Shown here piece by piece: positions 25,904-34,730 of a DNA stretch of 64,000 bases; within the stretch, counting starts at the first letter, position 1; the number at the start of each line of letters is the position of its first letter. The position numbers and the translations under genes are program-made. The notes beneath the pieces were generated by a model. It was not told where the DNA came from. It saw only the letters and a list, made by a program, of their open reading frames with translations, and made no database searches. The stretch lies in NCBI GenBank assembly GCA_900319235.1, contig ONNR01000010.1, forward strand, positions 88,840-152,839. The letters are read 5' to 3'. The DNA comes from an uncultured Prevotellaceae bacterium. Its GTDB lineage: Bacteria > Bacteroidota > Bacteroidia > Bacteroidales > UBA3663.

Positions 25904-27013
25904 ATGATTCATCTTGTTATTATGGCTGGTGGCATAGGAAGCCGCTTCTGGCCTATGTCGACGCCTCAGTGTCCAAAGCAGTTCCTTGACATTATGGGGA
26001 CAGGCCGCACGATGATACAGCAGACCTACGATCGTTTCAAGGGCCTGATTGATATGCAGCATGTCTGGGTTGTCACTTCGAAGAACTTCTCCCAACTTGT
26101 GGCTGACCAGTTGAAGGGCATCAATCCGCAGCATATACTTCTGGAACCTTGCATGCGCAACACGGCTCCCTGTGTGGCCTATGTGAGTTGGAAGATTCTT
26201 GCCGAAGATGCCGAGGCTACAATCGTCGTGGCCGCTTCTGACCATATTGTTACCAATGTAGGAGAGTTCCGTCGCGTCATTGCCCAGGGCATCGACTTTG
26301 TGGAGGGAGGAGAGCGCATCCTCACGCTGGGTATGCAGCCAACTCGTCCTGAGACGGGCTATGGCTACATCGAGCAGGGCGAGCGTCAAGCCGATCCTAC
26401 GCTCGAGGTGCAAAGTACGGGCGGTGGCCGTAAGGGACGTCGTGCTTCGGCAATGGCAGCGTTGATGAGTCCTATCTACAAAGTGGCCAGTTTCCGCGAG
26501 AAACCTGATCTCAAGACCGCTGAGCAGTATCTCGAATCGGGCAATTTCACCTGGAACTCGGGAATGTTCCTCTGGCAGGCCAGCACCATCGTGTCCGAAC
26601 TTCGAAAGTATCAGCCTGAAATCAGTGCCATTATGGACCGTCTGGCTCCCACATTTTTCTCTGTACGCGAACAAGCGATGGTGGATCAACTCTATGCATC
26701 TTGTCCGAAGATATCGATTGACTATGCCGTGATGGAAAAAACCCAGATAGCCTATGTGATGCCAGCCGAATTCGGATGGAGCGACCTGGGCACATGGGGA
26801 AGCCTCCACACGTTGACGCCTCAGGATGACGATCGCAATGCTGTGATCGGCGATGGTGTCAAATTGCTCGATAGCGAGGGTTGCATGGTGCGAATGCCTC
26901 AGGGCAAGCAAGTAGTGATCCAGGGCCTGAAGGATTTTATCGTGGCTGAACACAATGGCACCCTGCTCGTCTGCCGTCTCGACCAAGAACAGCACATCAA
27001 GGATTGGCACTAG
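25904..27013 (+). CDS. manC: Mannose-1-phosphate guanylyltransferase
   Basis: A 369-aa cytoplasmic enzyme making GDP-mannose from mannose-1-phosphate and GTP. The nucleotidyltransferase signature is at the N terminus (VIMAGGIGSRFWPMS...PKQF), with EPCMRNTAPCVAY, AASDHIV and FREKPDLKTAEQYLESGNF...WNSGMFLW further on. It is the short single-domain form, lacking the C-terminal phosphomannose isomerase cupin of bifunctional ManC. A basic segment around residues 170-185 (GGGRKGRRASAMAAL) is not typical of the family and probably forms a loop. It has its own promoter and lies 59 bp before argB, separated by a 10-bp repeat array. Confidence 0.9.
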   Translation: MIHLVIMAGGIGSRFWPMSTPQCPKQFLDIMGTGRTMIQQTYDRFKGLIDMQHVWVVTSKNFSQLVADQLKGINPQHILLEPCMRNTAPCVAYVSWKILAEDAEATIVVAASDHIVTNVGEFRRVIAQGIDFVEGGERILTLGMQPTRPETGYGYIEQGERQADPTLEVQSTGGGRKGRRASAMAALMSPIYKVASFREKPDLKTAEQYLESGNFTWNSGMFLWQASTIVSELRKYQPEISAIMDRLAPTFFSVREQAMVDQLYASCPKISIDYAVMEKTQIAYVMPAEFGWSDLGTWGSLHTLTPQDDDRNAVIGDGVKLLDSEGCMVRMPQGKQVVIQGLKDFIVAEHNGTLLVCRLDQEQHIKDWH

Positions 27014-27019
27014 AGGGAA

Positions 27020-27069
27020 GGTTCTGAAGGGTTAAGAAAGGTTCTGAAAGGTTAAGAAGGGTTTGAAAG
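27020..27069. repeat. Short tandem repeat, 5 x 10 bp, just before argB
   Basis: Units GGTTCTGAAG, GGTTAAGAAA, GGTTCTGAAA, GGTTAAGAAG, GGTTTGAAAG, ending 3 bp before the ATG at 27073. The same unit type occurs in the susC-susD gap at 23944. The argB ribosome-binding region lies inside the array. Confidence 0.9.
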
Positions 27070-27072
27070 GTT

Positions 27073-27870
27073 ATGAAGCTAACTCTTGTTAAAGTGGGCG
27101 GCGCTATCGTCGAAAACGCCGATTCCCTCAGCTCTCTTCTCGACAAATTTGCAAGCATCGAGGGTCATAAGGTGCTCGTGCATGGCGGTGGTCGAAGTGC
27201 CACCCGCATCGCTGAACGTCTTGGCCTGCCGCAGCAGATGGTGGCAGGACGTCGTGTCACCGATGCCGATACACTCCGCGTTGTCACCATGGTCTATGCA
27301 GGTCTGGTCAACAAGAACATCGTGGCACAATTGCAGGCTCGCGGCATCAATGCACTGGGTCTGACGGGCGCCGACATGAACGTCATAAGCAGTCATCGAC
27401 GTCCTCCCAAGCAGGTGCGCATGGACGATGGCAGCATTGAGACGGTCGATTACGGCTTTGTGGGCGACATCGACCAGGTGAATGCTGACTTGCTGGCCGA
27501 CCTGATTGCCAAGGGCGTGGTGCCTGTGATGTGTCCTATCGGACATGACACACAAGGCAACCTGCTGAACACCAATGCCGACACCATCGCAGCCGAGGTC
27601 GCCAAGGCCTTGGCCCGCAATTTCGAGGTCACGCTCGTCTATTGCTTCGAGAAGAGAGGCGTGCTGCGTGATGCCGACGATGATGATTCGGTGATTCCCT
27701 GTATCACCCAGACTGAATTCCCTGTGCTTGTCGAGCAGGGCATCGTGTCGGGCGGTATGTTGCCTAAGCTTGAAAATGCTTTCGACGCTATCCGGGCGGG
27801 GGTGTATGAAGTCGTCATCACACGTGCCGATGCGCTTGACCATCCTTCCGAAGGCACCCGTCTGCGCTGA
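27073..27870 (+). CDS. argB: Acetylglutamate kinase
   Basis: A 265-aa amino-acid kinase that phosphorylates N-acetyl-L-glutamate in arginine synthesis. The family motifs are clear: VKVGGAIVE, VLVHGGGRSATRIAERLG, AGRRVTDADTL near the acetylglutamate site, NALGLTGADMNVI, and GGMLPKLENAFDAI near the C terminus. It is close to the usual 260-300 aa. No other arginine-biosynthesis gene is next to it, which is common in Bacteroidales. The ATG follows a 10-bp repeat array directly, and the LytS-type kinase gene starts 33 bp after the stop. Confidence 0.93.
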   Translation: MKLTLVKVGGAIVENADSLSSLLDKFASIEGHKVLVHGGGRSATRIAERLGLPQQMVAGRRVTDADTLRVVTMVYAGLVNKNIVAQLQARGINALGLTGADMNVISSHRRPPKQVRMDDGSIETVDYGFVGDIDQVNADLLADLIAKGVVPVMCPIGHDTQGNLLNTNADTIAAEVAKALARNFEVTLVYCFEKRGVLRDADDDDSVIPCITQTEFPVLVEQGIVSGGMLPKLENAFDAIRAGVYEVVITRADALDHPSEGTRLR

Positions 27871-27903
27871 ACCCACCATTTCCCTTTTGTCAATACTTTC
27901 GAT

Positions 27904-29136
27904 ATGTCAACAGAAACATCAAGCAAACTGCTGCACAGAGTCTCGTCGGAGGCGTTGTTCTGCCTTGCCATATGGTTTGCCATCATGCTGGTGCCTCTTT
28001 TCTCGGAAGTGTATGACTATCTGACGGGTTTTACAGATCATTTCGAATGGCGAGAATTGTTGTTCGGTTACATCAGGTATGTTCCGTTCCTGCTGATTTT
28101 CCTGCTTGGCAAGTTAATTTACGAGCCGAAGTTCTTCTTTAAGGGACGACTTGCAGCGTTTTTCCTTATCTCGTTTGTCACAGCCTTTGTCATTACCTTG
28201 GCATCAGAATATTTGCTGCCCAGAAGGATCCCTAGGCACAGGCAACGCGTGGAGCAACGCATGAGCCAACGTGAGGCGATGGGGGCCGCAGATAGTCTTC
28301 GTTATGATGGGATACCGACGCCTTCGACTGACATTCGTCCTCTTGATGACCAGCGCGTGGGTCAACGACTTGTCCCCAAGCCCTATCTTCAAGGCCCCTT
28401 TTTCCCCAGGCTGCTGATGGCTTTGCTTATGATGGGTTCAAGTCTGTCTATTGCTGTCTTCTTCCGAACACAGCAGGAAAGACTTATGTATAAGGAACAG
28501 CAGGCACTGCATCTCCAATCGGAATTGGATTATCTGAAATTTCAGATCAATCCTCATTTCTTTATGAACACGCTCAACAATATCCACGCCCTCGTCGATA
28601 TTGACAGCGAACGAGCCAAGCAGACCATCATCGAGTTGTCGCACCTGATGCGATATATTCTTTACGAAACCAATCAGCCCACAGTTTCTCTGCGTCGCGA
28701 ACTCACCTTTGTACGTCATTTCTTGAAGTTGATGAAGTTGCGATTCGATGAATCGGTAACCCTCACTTACGAGGAGCCAGACTCGGCTGCCACAGGGCTT
28801 GAGGTAAGCATTCCGCCTCTTCTATTGCTTACATTCATCGAAAATGCCTTCAAACACGGCATCTCGCATCGTGAACCGTCATTCATCGACATTAAGATGA
28901 CCTTTGAGGATAAGCAGCTCCACTTCCACTGTGCCAACAGCAACTTCAGTTCGGTGAGTATGCGTGCCCAACAGGGCGGAGTAGGGCTTGAGAACGTCAA
29001 GAAACGTCTTCAGCTCATCTATCCAAACAACCATACCCTCAATATCGTTCCTACGGACCAGGTTTTCACCGTTGACCTCTGGATACCTTGTCTCCAATAT
29101 ACTCCCTTGGCAGAGGGACTTCATAATCCTTCATAA
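27904..29136 (+). CDS. LytS/YehU-type sensor histidine kinase
   Basis: A 410-aa membrane kinase. Four hydrophobic segments (about residues 16-40, 53-73, 83-104 and 169-187) flank a charged loop at 106-165, followed by a short coiled coil (ERLMYKEQQALHLQSELDYL), the His_kinase domain with phospho-acceptor His218 in FQINPHFFMNTLNN, and an ATPase with FIENAFKHGISH and GGVGLENVKKRL. It should act with the LytTR regulator encoded 40 bp downstream. The last residues (LHNPS) are encoded by the start of a 10-bp tandem array at 29119-29168, so the C terminus may vary between strains. Signal sensed unknown. Confidence 0.9.
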   Translation: MSTETSSKLLHRVSSEALFCLAIWFAIMLVPLFSEVYDYLTGFTDHFEWRELLFGYIRYVPFLLIFLLGKLIYEPKFFFKGRLAAFFLISFVTAFVITLASEYLLPRRIPRHRQRVEQRMSQREAMGAADSLRYDGIPTPSTDIRPLDDQRVGQRLVPKPYLQGPFFPRLLMALLMMGSSLSIAVFFRTQQERLMYKEQQALHLQSELDYLKFQINPHFFMNTLNNIHALVDIDSERAKQTIIELSHLMRYILYETNQPTVSLRRELTFVRHFLKLMKLRFDESVTLTYEEPDSAATGLEVSIPPLLLLTFIENAFKHGISHREPSFIDIKMTFEDKQLHFHCANSNFSSVSMRAQQGGVGLENVKKRLQLIYPNNHTLNIVPTDQVFTVDLWIPCLQYTPLAEGLHNPS

Positions 29137-29168
29137 CTCCTCTTAACTCCTCGAACTCTTTTAATTCT
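29119..29168. repeat. Short tandem repeat, 5 x 10 bp, across a stop codon
   Basis: Units CTTCATAATC, CTTCATAACT, CCTCTTAACT, CCTCGAACTC, TTTTAATTCT. The first two copies encode the kinase C terminus and carry its TAA (29134-29136); the rest fill the gap to the response regulator. Confidence 0.85.
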
Positions 29169-29176
29169 CTTACCTC

Positions 29177-29908
29177 ATGATCCGCTGTATAGCCATAGAC
29201 GACGAGCCATTGGCGCTCGCCCAGATTTCGTCTTACATCAACAAAGTGCCTTACCTTGAACTCGTAGGGCGATGCCGTGATGCAGCCGAAGCACTCAAGG
29301 TGCTCCGGCAGACGCAAGTCGACCTGATGTTTGTGGATATCAATATGCCCGACCTCAATGGCCTCGATTTTGTGCGCAGCATCGAAGAGCCGCCGAAAGT
29401 CATTTTCACCACCGCCTACAGTCACTATGCTGTTGATGGCTATAAGGTGCAGGCAGTCGATTATTTGCTCAAACCCTTTGGGCTTTCAGACCTCGAAGCA
29501 GCAGCAGAAAGGGCGCGCCAACGCATCGAGAGCGAGACGTCGGCCTATGGCTTTGTGCCCCAACCCACTTCTGCTATTGAACAAGACGGGTACTTCTATG
29601 TCAAGAACGACTATCGCATCGTCCGCATCGTCATCGATGACATTCGCTATGTCGAAAGCATGGGCGAATATGTGCGTATTTTCGTTGAAGGCCAGGACAG
29701 GCCTTTCATGCCTCTGCTCTCGATGAAACGCATAGAGGAGATACTTCCTTCCGACCACTTTATGCGCGTTCATCGTTCCTACATTGTCAACTTGCGCCGT
29801 GTCACTGACATTACCCGCCAGCGCATCATCTTTGGAGAAGTTCAGATTCCCATCGGCGACAGTTACAAGCAGGCACTCCTCGACCATATCAACGCACGTC
29901 TGTTGTAG
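29177..29908 (+). CDS. LytTR-family response regulator
   Basis: A 243-aa regulator with an N-terminal receiver domain (IAIDDEPLALAQ; phospho-acceptor Asp54 in MFVDINMPDLNG; TAYSHYAVDGYK and the conserved Lys in YLLKPFG) and a C-terminal LytTR DNA-binding domain from about residue 145 (YVESMGEYVRIFVE, FMRVHRSYIVNL, IPIGDSYKQALL). It is paired with the LytS-type kinase just upstream. Such pairs bind imperfect direct repeats upstream of few targets, often membrane or envelope genes; no target is identified here. The stop codon is 6 bp from the stop of the convergent hutI gene. Confidence 0.92.
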   Translation: MIRCIAIDDEPLALAQISSYINKVPYLELVGRCRDAAEALKVLRQTQVDLMFVDINMPDLNGLDFVRSIEEPPKVIFTTAYSHYAVDGYKVQAVDYLLKPFGLSDLEAAAERARQRIESETSAYGFVPQPTSAIEQDGYFYVKNDYRIVRIVIDDIRYVESMGEYVRIFVEGQDRPFMPLLSMKRIEEILPSDHFMRVHRSYIVNLRRVTDITRQRIIFGEVQIPIGDSYKQALLDHINARLL

Positions 29909-29923
29909 TATTTGTTACAACAG
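29900..29923. terminator. Palindrome spanning two convergent stop codons
   Basis: CTGTTGTA (29900-29907) and TACAACAG (29916-29923) form an 8-bp stem with an 8-nt loop covering the 3' ends of the LytTR gene and hutI. A bidirectional termination role is possible, but no T-run follows on either strand. Confidence 0.4.
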
Positions 29924-31135
29924 CACCTTTCGGATGATTGGGGTGGTGTAGGAGTAGGGAATAAATGCGAGTGAAGGGATAGGATGGGTGAGGATAAGGT
30001 GTGCTTTTTTGCCAATGGTGATACTGCCGTAATCATGGCTTAGCCCCATGGCGTAGGCGGCATTGATGGTGACTGCGTTGAATGCTTCCTCGGGGAGAAG
30101 ACGCAGTTTGATGCAACCCAATGACATGACGAACTTCATATCGCCCGAAGGCGTGGAGCCGGGATTATAGTCGGAGGCGAGGGCTATGCCGAGGCCACGA
30201 TCTATCATGCGGCGTGCGGGAGCGTAAGGCATATTCAGGAAGAATGAGGTTCCCGGAAGACAGGTGGGCATCGTGGCCGTGCCAAGCAGGAGATCGATTT
30301 CTTCGTCGGGCATACTTTCGAGATGATCGACCGAAAGGGCTTGATGGTCCACGGCGACACGCACACCGCCCGATGCGGCTAGTTCGTCGGCGTGAATCTT
30401 GGGACGCATACCATAGCGAGCACCAGCCTTCAGGATGCGGGCTGTCTCTTCGGGGGTGAAGAAACCCTCGTCGCAGAAGACGTCGATGTAATCGGCTAAG
30501 CCTTCCTTTCCTACTGCGGGAATCATTTCGTCAATGACGAGACGCACGTAATCGCTCTGCCGGCCTTTATAGGCACGGCTTACGGCATGTGCTCCGAGGA
30601 AGGTGGAGACTACCTTGACACGCGATGCCTGGCTGATGCGACGAATGACGCGTAGTATTTTGAGTTCGTCCTCGGTGGAGAGCCCATAACCGCTTTTGAT
30701 TTCGACACAACCAGTTCCCTTTGCCTCAATCTCTTCCATTCGGTGCATAGCCTGCTCGTAGAGCTCCTGTTCGGTGAGCCGATGCAGGAGATCGACCGAA
30801 TTGAGGATGCCTCCACCGCGTCGTGCTATTTCGGCATAACTCAATCCCTGTATCTTATCGACAAATTCCTGTTCACGACTGCCTGCATAGACCAAATGGG
30901 TGTGCGGGTCGCAGAAGCATGGCATCACTGAGCCACCTTCGGCATCGATGACCTCGAAGTGTTCTGTTTCGGGTATCGATGACATGGGGCCGAAGTCGAT
31001 GATGCGGCCTTCTTCGATAGAGAGCCATGCATCATCGATTGTTTCGACGTGTGCCATCTCCTTGCCTTGGAGACGTTCGACGCCAGCGGGGAGTATGCCG
31101 AAGAGGTGGGCGATGTTTTGGATGAGGATTGACAT
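29915..31135 (-). CDS. hutI: Imidazolonepropionase
   Basis: A 406-aa metal-dependent amidohydrolase that opens imidazolonepropionate to formiminoglutamate in histidine degradation. The metal-binding HxH is in FCDPHTHLVYAGSREQEF; the substrate region VEIKSGYGLSTEDELKIL and KIHADELAASGG with VDHLESM complete the family pattern. It is the last gene of a minus-strand hut operon, beginning 3 bp after hutH. Length and motifs are normal. Confidence 0.94.
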   Translation of the reverse strand: MSILIQNIAHLFGILPAGVERLQGKEMAHVETIDDAWLSIEEGRIIDFGPMSSIPETEHFEVIDAEGGSVMPCFCDPHTHLVYAGSREQEFVDKIQGLSYAEIARRGGGILNSVDLLHRLTEQELYEQAMHRMEEIEAKGTGCVEIKSGYGLSTEDELKILRVIRRISQASRVKVVSTFLGAHAVSRAYKGRQSDYVRLVIDEMIPAVGKEGLADYIDVFCDEGFFTPEETARILKAGARYGMRPKIHADELAASGGVRVAVDHQALSVDHLESMPDEEIDLLLGTATMPTCLPGTSFFLNMPYAPARRMIDRGLGIALASDYNPGSTPSGDMKFVMSLGCIKLRLLPEEAFNAVTINAAYAMGLSHDYGSITIGKKAHLILTHPIPSLAFIPYSYTTPIIRKVLL

Positions 31136-31138
31136 GCT

Positions 31139-32653
31139 TTATAAAGCCTTATACAGGTTCTCGATTTTCGAGTTGCGAAGGAATTCAACCGACTTGGCAA
31201 TGTAGGGATACATCACAGTGTCGGTGTCGATGAACGGAACGACCTGACGATACTCGTTGTAGAGATTCTCGAGGATGGGCGAAGTCTTGAGCGGACGACG
31301 AAAGTCGAGTGCCTGGCAGGCATTGAAGAGCTCGATGGCGAGCACACGTTCGGTGTTGAGTACCACCTGGTAGAGTTTCGTGCCGGCATTGGCTCCCATG
31401 CTGACGTGATCCTCTTGTCCCTGGCAGGTCGGAATGCTATCGACCGAACAGGGCATACAGAGTGACTTGCTTTGGCTGACGATGGAGGCGGCAGCGTACT
31501 GCGTGATCATAAAGCCGCTGTTGACACCTGGATAAGCAACGAGGAAACTGGGCAGACCGCGTGTGCCTGAAACGAGTTTGTCGATGCGTCGCTCTGAGAT
31601 GTTCGAGAGTTCCGACATGGCGATGGCAAGGAAGTCCATCGGGAGGGCAATGGGTTCGCCATGGAAGTTGCCTGCCGAGATGATGAGGTCGTCGTCAGGG
31701 CAGACGGTGGGATTGTCGGTAGTGGCGTTAATTTCGATGTCGGTGACCGTCTGAACATATCGTACGGTGTCCTTCACGGCGCCATGTACCTGTGGAATGC
31801 AACGGAAGGAATAGGGGTCCTGCACATGCTTCTTGGGCTGCTTGATGAGTTCGCTTCCTTCGAGAATGTGGCTGATGTTTTCGGCGGTGTCCATCTGTCC
31901 CTTGTGAGGACGCACTGCATGGACGGCATGATGGAAGGGCTCGATACGTCCATCGTAGGCATCGAGCGAGAGGGCTCCGATGTAGTCGGCCCAGTTGCTG
32001 AGTTGTGTGGCGTGGATGATCGACCAGCAGCAGAAGGCTGCCATGTTCTGTGTGCCGTTAAGCAGAGCCAATCCTTCCTTCGAGTCCAGCTTGATGGGTT
32101 CCCAGTCCTTGAGTTTGAGCAGTTCTTTTCCGCTCATACGACGGCCTTGATACTCCACTTCGCCGAGACCGACGAGGGGGAGGCAGAGGTGAGCGAGGGG
32201 AACAAGGTCACCCGACGAGCCGACAGAGCCTTGCATATAGACGATGGGGAAGATGTCGTCGTTGAAGAAGTCGATGAGGCGTTCTACAGTGTGGAGTTGC
32301 ACGCCCGAATAGCCATAACTGAGCGATTGAATCTTGAGCAGGATCATCAGCTTCACGATGTCGTTGGGCACACGTTCGCCGCAACCGCAGGCGTGGCTCA
32401 TCATGAGGTTGATCTGCAGTTGTGAGAGCTGATCCTTGTCGATGTTGATGTTGCAGAGCGAACCGAAGCCGGTAGTGACACCATAAATGGGGTCTTTTGT
32501 ATCGGCAATCTTCTGGTCGAGGTATTCGCGGCAGCGCAAGATCTTCTGGCGGGAATCTTCGCCCAATTGGAGTTTGTAACCTAAACGAATGATTTCGGAG
32601 ACTTTGTTCAGTGTCAGATGGCCTGCACTGATTTCATGTATTTTGAGTGCCAT
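31139..32653 (-). CDS. hutH: Histidine ammonia-lyase
   Basis: A 504-aa MIO-dependent lyase that converts histidine to urocanate. The family signatures are YGVTTGFGSL near residue 60, the cofactor region around 140-150, and QVHGAVKDTVRYVQ and QEDHVSMGAN further on. The cofactor tripeptide reads Ser146-Ser147-Gly148 in MQGSVGSSGDLVPLAHL, whereas the canonical precursor is Ala-Ser-Gly; a Ser in the first position should still allow cyclisation of the residues but is uncommon. The gene sits in the hut operon between hutU and hutI. Confidence 0.93.
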   Translation of the reverse strand: MALKIHEISAGHLTLNKVSEIIRLGYKLQLGEDSRQKILRCREYLDQKIADTKDPIYGVTTGFGSLCNINIDKDQLSQLQINLMMSHACGCGERVPNDIVKLMILLKIQSLSYGYSGVQLHTVERLIDFFNDDIFPIVYMQGSVGSSGDLVPLAHLCLPLVGLGEVEYQGRRMSGKELLKLKDWEPIKLDSKEGLALLNGTQNMAAFCCWSIIHATQLSNWADYIGALSLDAYDGRIEPFHHAVHAVRPHKGQMDTAENISHILEGSELIKQPKKHVQDPYSFRCIPQVHGAVKDTVRYVQTVTDIEINATTDNPTVCPDDDLIISAGNFHGEPIALPMDFLAIAMSELSNISERRIDKLVSGTRGLPSFLVAYPGVNSGFMITQYAAASIVSQSKSLCMPCSVDSIPTCQGQEDHVSMGANAGTKLYQVVLNTERVLAIELFNACQALDFRRPLKTSPILENLYNEYRQVVPFIDTDTVMYPYIAKSVEFLRNSKIENLYKAL

Positions 32654-32673
32654 AGGTATTTTTGTTTTCTTTT

Positions 32674-32727
32674 TCTAGATTGTCTAGATATTCTAGAGAG
32701 TCTAGATTATCTAGATGTTCTAGAAGG
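32674..32727. repeat. Short tandem repeat, 6 x 9 bp (TCTAGA type), between hutU and hutH
   Basis: Units TCTAGATTG, TCTAGATAT, TCTAGAGAG, TCTAGATTA, TCTAGATGT, TCTAGAAGG. The last unit contains the hutU stop codon (complement of CTA at 32720-32722). Same palindromic core as the array at 13083-13136, 19.5 kb away. Confidence 0.9.
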
Positions 32728-34726
32728 AAGCCGAATCGATGATATCGTCATCGACAAGGTTGGGGAGGGTAACTTGGAGGTCGGGGGTGCGATCCATCTC
32801 GCGACGGATAGCGTCGATGGAGCCTTGGTTGCGGGCCCATGCGCGCCGGGTGATGCCGTTGTTGACGTCCCAGAAGAGCATCTCGCGAATGTTGCGATCG
32901 GCTTGATCTGAGCCATCGACCACCATACCGAAGCCACCGTTGATGACTTCGCCCCAGCCTACTCCGCCGCCATTGTGGATGCTGACCCAGGTGGCTCCGC
33001 GGAAACTGTCACCGATGACGTTCTGTATGGCCATGTCGGCACAGAACTGCGAGCCGTCGTAGATGTTGGATGTCTCGCGGAAAGGCGAGTCGGTGCCCGA
33101 GACGTCGTGATGGTCGCGGCCAAGGACGACGGGAGCATGCAGTTCGCCGCGACGTACGGCATCGTTGAAGGCCAGGGCAATGCGTGTGCGGCCTTCGCAG
33201 TCGGCATAAAGGATGCGTGCCTGTGAACCCACGACGAGGTGGTTGCGACCTGCTTCGCGTATCCAGTGGATGTTGTCGTCGAGTTGGTTTGCGATGTCGG
33301 CGGGGGCATGGCGACGCTCGTCTTCGAGCACTTCGGTCGCAAGTCGGTCGGTGACCTCAAGGTCATGCGGGTCACATGAGGTGCATACCCAACGGAATGG
33401 TCCAAAGCCATAGTCGAAGAACATGGGGCCCATGATGTCCTGCACGTAGGAAGGATAGCGGAAACGCCCGTCGGGCAGCATAATGTCGGCTCCTGCACGG
33501 CTGGACTGGAGGAGGAATGCGTTGCCGTAGTCAAAGAAGTACATGCCGCGAGCCGTAAGCCGATTGATGGCAGCCACCTGTCGACGCAACGAAGCCTCGA
33601 CACATTGCTTGAAGCGGGCGGGATCGTCGGCCATCATGCGCTTGCTTTCTTCGAAAGTGAGTCCCACGGGATAGTAGCCACCTGCCCACGGGTTGTGGAG
33701 CGAAGTCTGGTCGGAACCGAGGTTCACCTCGATATCCTCGTCGGCAAGACGTTCCCAAAGGTCGACGACGTTGCCGACATAGGCCATTGAGACGGTGCGC
33801 CTTTCGGCTACGGCTTTGCGCACAGCGGGGATGAGTTCGTCGAGATTGGTATGCAACTCATCGACCCATCCTTGTTCGTATCGTTTCTCTGCCGCCTTGG
33901 GATTGATTTCGGCAATGACGCTCACCACGCCTGCGATATTGCCAGCCTTGGGCTGGGCACCGCTCATGCCGCCAAGACCTGAACTGACGAAGAGCGGAAT
34001 GCAGTCCTTGCGGCCTTGCATGACACGTCGGGCCGCGTTGAGCACGGTGATGGTGGTGCCATGTACGATGCCCTGCGGACCTATATACATATACGAACCT
34101 GCGGTCATCTGTCCGTATTGGCTAACGCCGAGTGCGTTGTCGCGTTCCCAGTCATCGGGTTTCGAATAGTTGGGAATCACCATTCCGTTGGTGACAACGA
34201 CACGTGGGGCACCAGGGTGTGATGGGAAAAGTCCGAGGGGATGTCCCGAGTACATCACAAGGGTCTGATGGTCGGTCATCTCGCTGAGGTATTTCATCAC
34301 GAGGCGGTACTGTGCCCAGTTCATGAAGACCGAGCCGTTGCCTCCGTAGGTGATGAGTTCGTGAGGATGCTGGGCAACGCGTGGGTCGAGGTTGTTCTGG
34401 ATCATCAGCATGATAGCAGCAGCCTGCCGGCTTCGATGCGGATAGTCGCCGATGGGGCGTGCCTTCATCTCGTAACGGGGACGGTAGCGGTACATGTAGA
34501 TACGACCATAGGTGCGGAGTTCTTCCGCAAACTCGGGGGCAAGCGCAGCGTGGAACTTCTTGGGGAAATATCGCAAGGCATTGCGCAAGGCAAGGCGCTT
34601 CTGTTCGGGAGTCAGAATGTCCTTGCGACGTGGTGCATGGTTGATGTCGGGATCGTATGCCTGCGGTTCGGGCAGGTAGTCGGGGATGCCGGCTTGGATG
34701 TCGGCTTGGAATTCTTGGAGGGTCAT
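32720..34726 (-). CDS. hutU: Urocanate hydratase
   Basis: A 668-aa NAD+-dependent enzyme that hydrates urocanate to imidazolonepropionate, the second step of histidine breakdown. Typical stretches include YGGNGSVFMNWAQYRLVMKY, MYSGHPLGLFPSHP, GGMSGAQPKAGNIAGVV, LGSDQTSLHNPWAGGYYPVG and NGGGVGWGEVINGGFG. The length is that of the longer Bacteroidetes form (about 670 aa) rather than the 555-aa proteobacterial one. It starts 4 bp after ftcD. Confidence 0.94.
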   Translation of the reverse strand: MTLQEFQADIQAGIPDYLPEPQAYDPDINHAPRRKDILTPEQKRLALRNALRYFPKKFHAALAPEFAEELRTYGRIYMYRYRPRYEMKARPIGDYPHRSRQAAAIMLMIQNNLDPRVAQHPHELITYGGNGSVFMNWAQYRLVMKYLSEMTDHQTLVMYSGHPLGLFPSHPGAPRVVVTNGMVIPNYSKPDDWERDNALGVSQYGQMTAGSYMYIGPQGIVHGTTITVLNAARRVMQGRKDCIPLFVSSGLGGMSGAQPKAGNIAGVVSVIAEINPKAAEKRYEQGWVDELHTNLDELIPAVRKAVAERRTVSMAYVGNVVDLWERLADEDIEVNLGSDQTSLHNPWAGGYYPVGLTFEESKRMMADDPARFKQCVEASLRRQVAAINRLTARGMYFFDYGNAFLLQSSRAGADIMLPDGRFRYPSYVQDIMGPMFFDYGFGPFRWVCTSCDPHDLEVTDRLATEVLEDERRHAPADIANQLDDNIHWIREAGRNHLVVGSQARILYADCEGRTRIALAFNDAVRRGELHAPVVLGRDHHDVSGTDSPFRETSNIYDGSQFCADMAIQNVIGDSFRGATWVSIHNGGGVGWGEVINGGFGMVVDGSDQADRNIREMLFWDVNNGITRRAWARNQGSIDAIRREMDRTPDLQVTLPNLVDDDIIDSASF

Positions 34727-34730
34727 AAGG

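Noticed and set aside
27904..29908. LytS/LytR-type pair as regulator of the rhamnogalacturonan locus
   Set aside because: LytTR regulators do not usually control such loci, and two unrelated genes and a terminator lie between them. No shared operator was seen.
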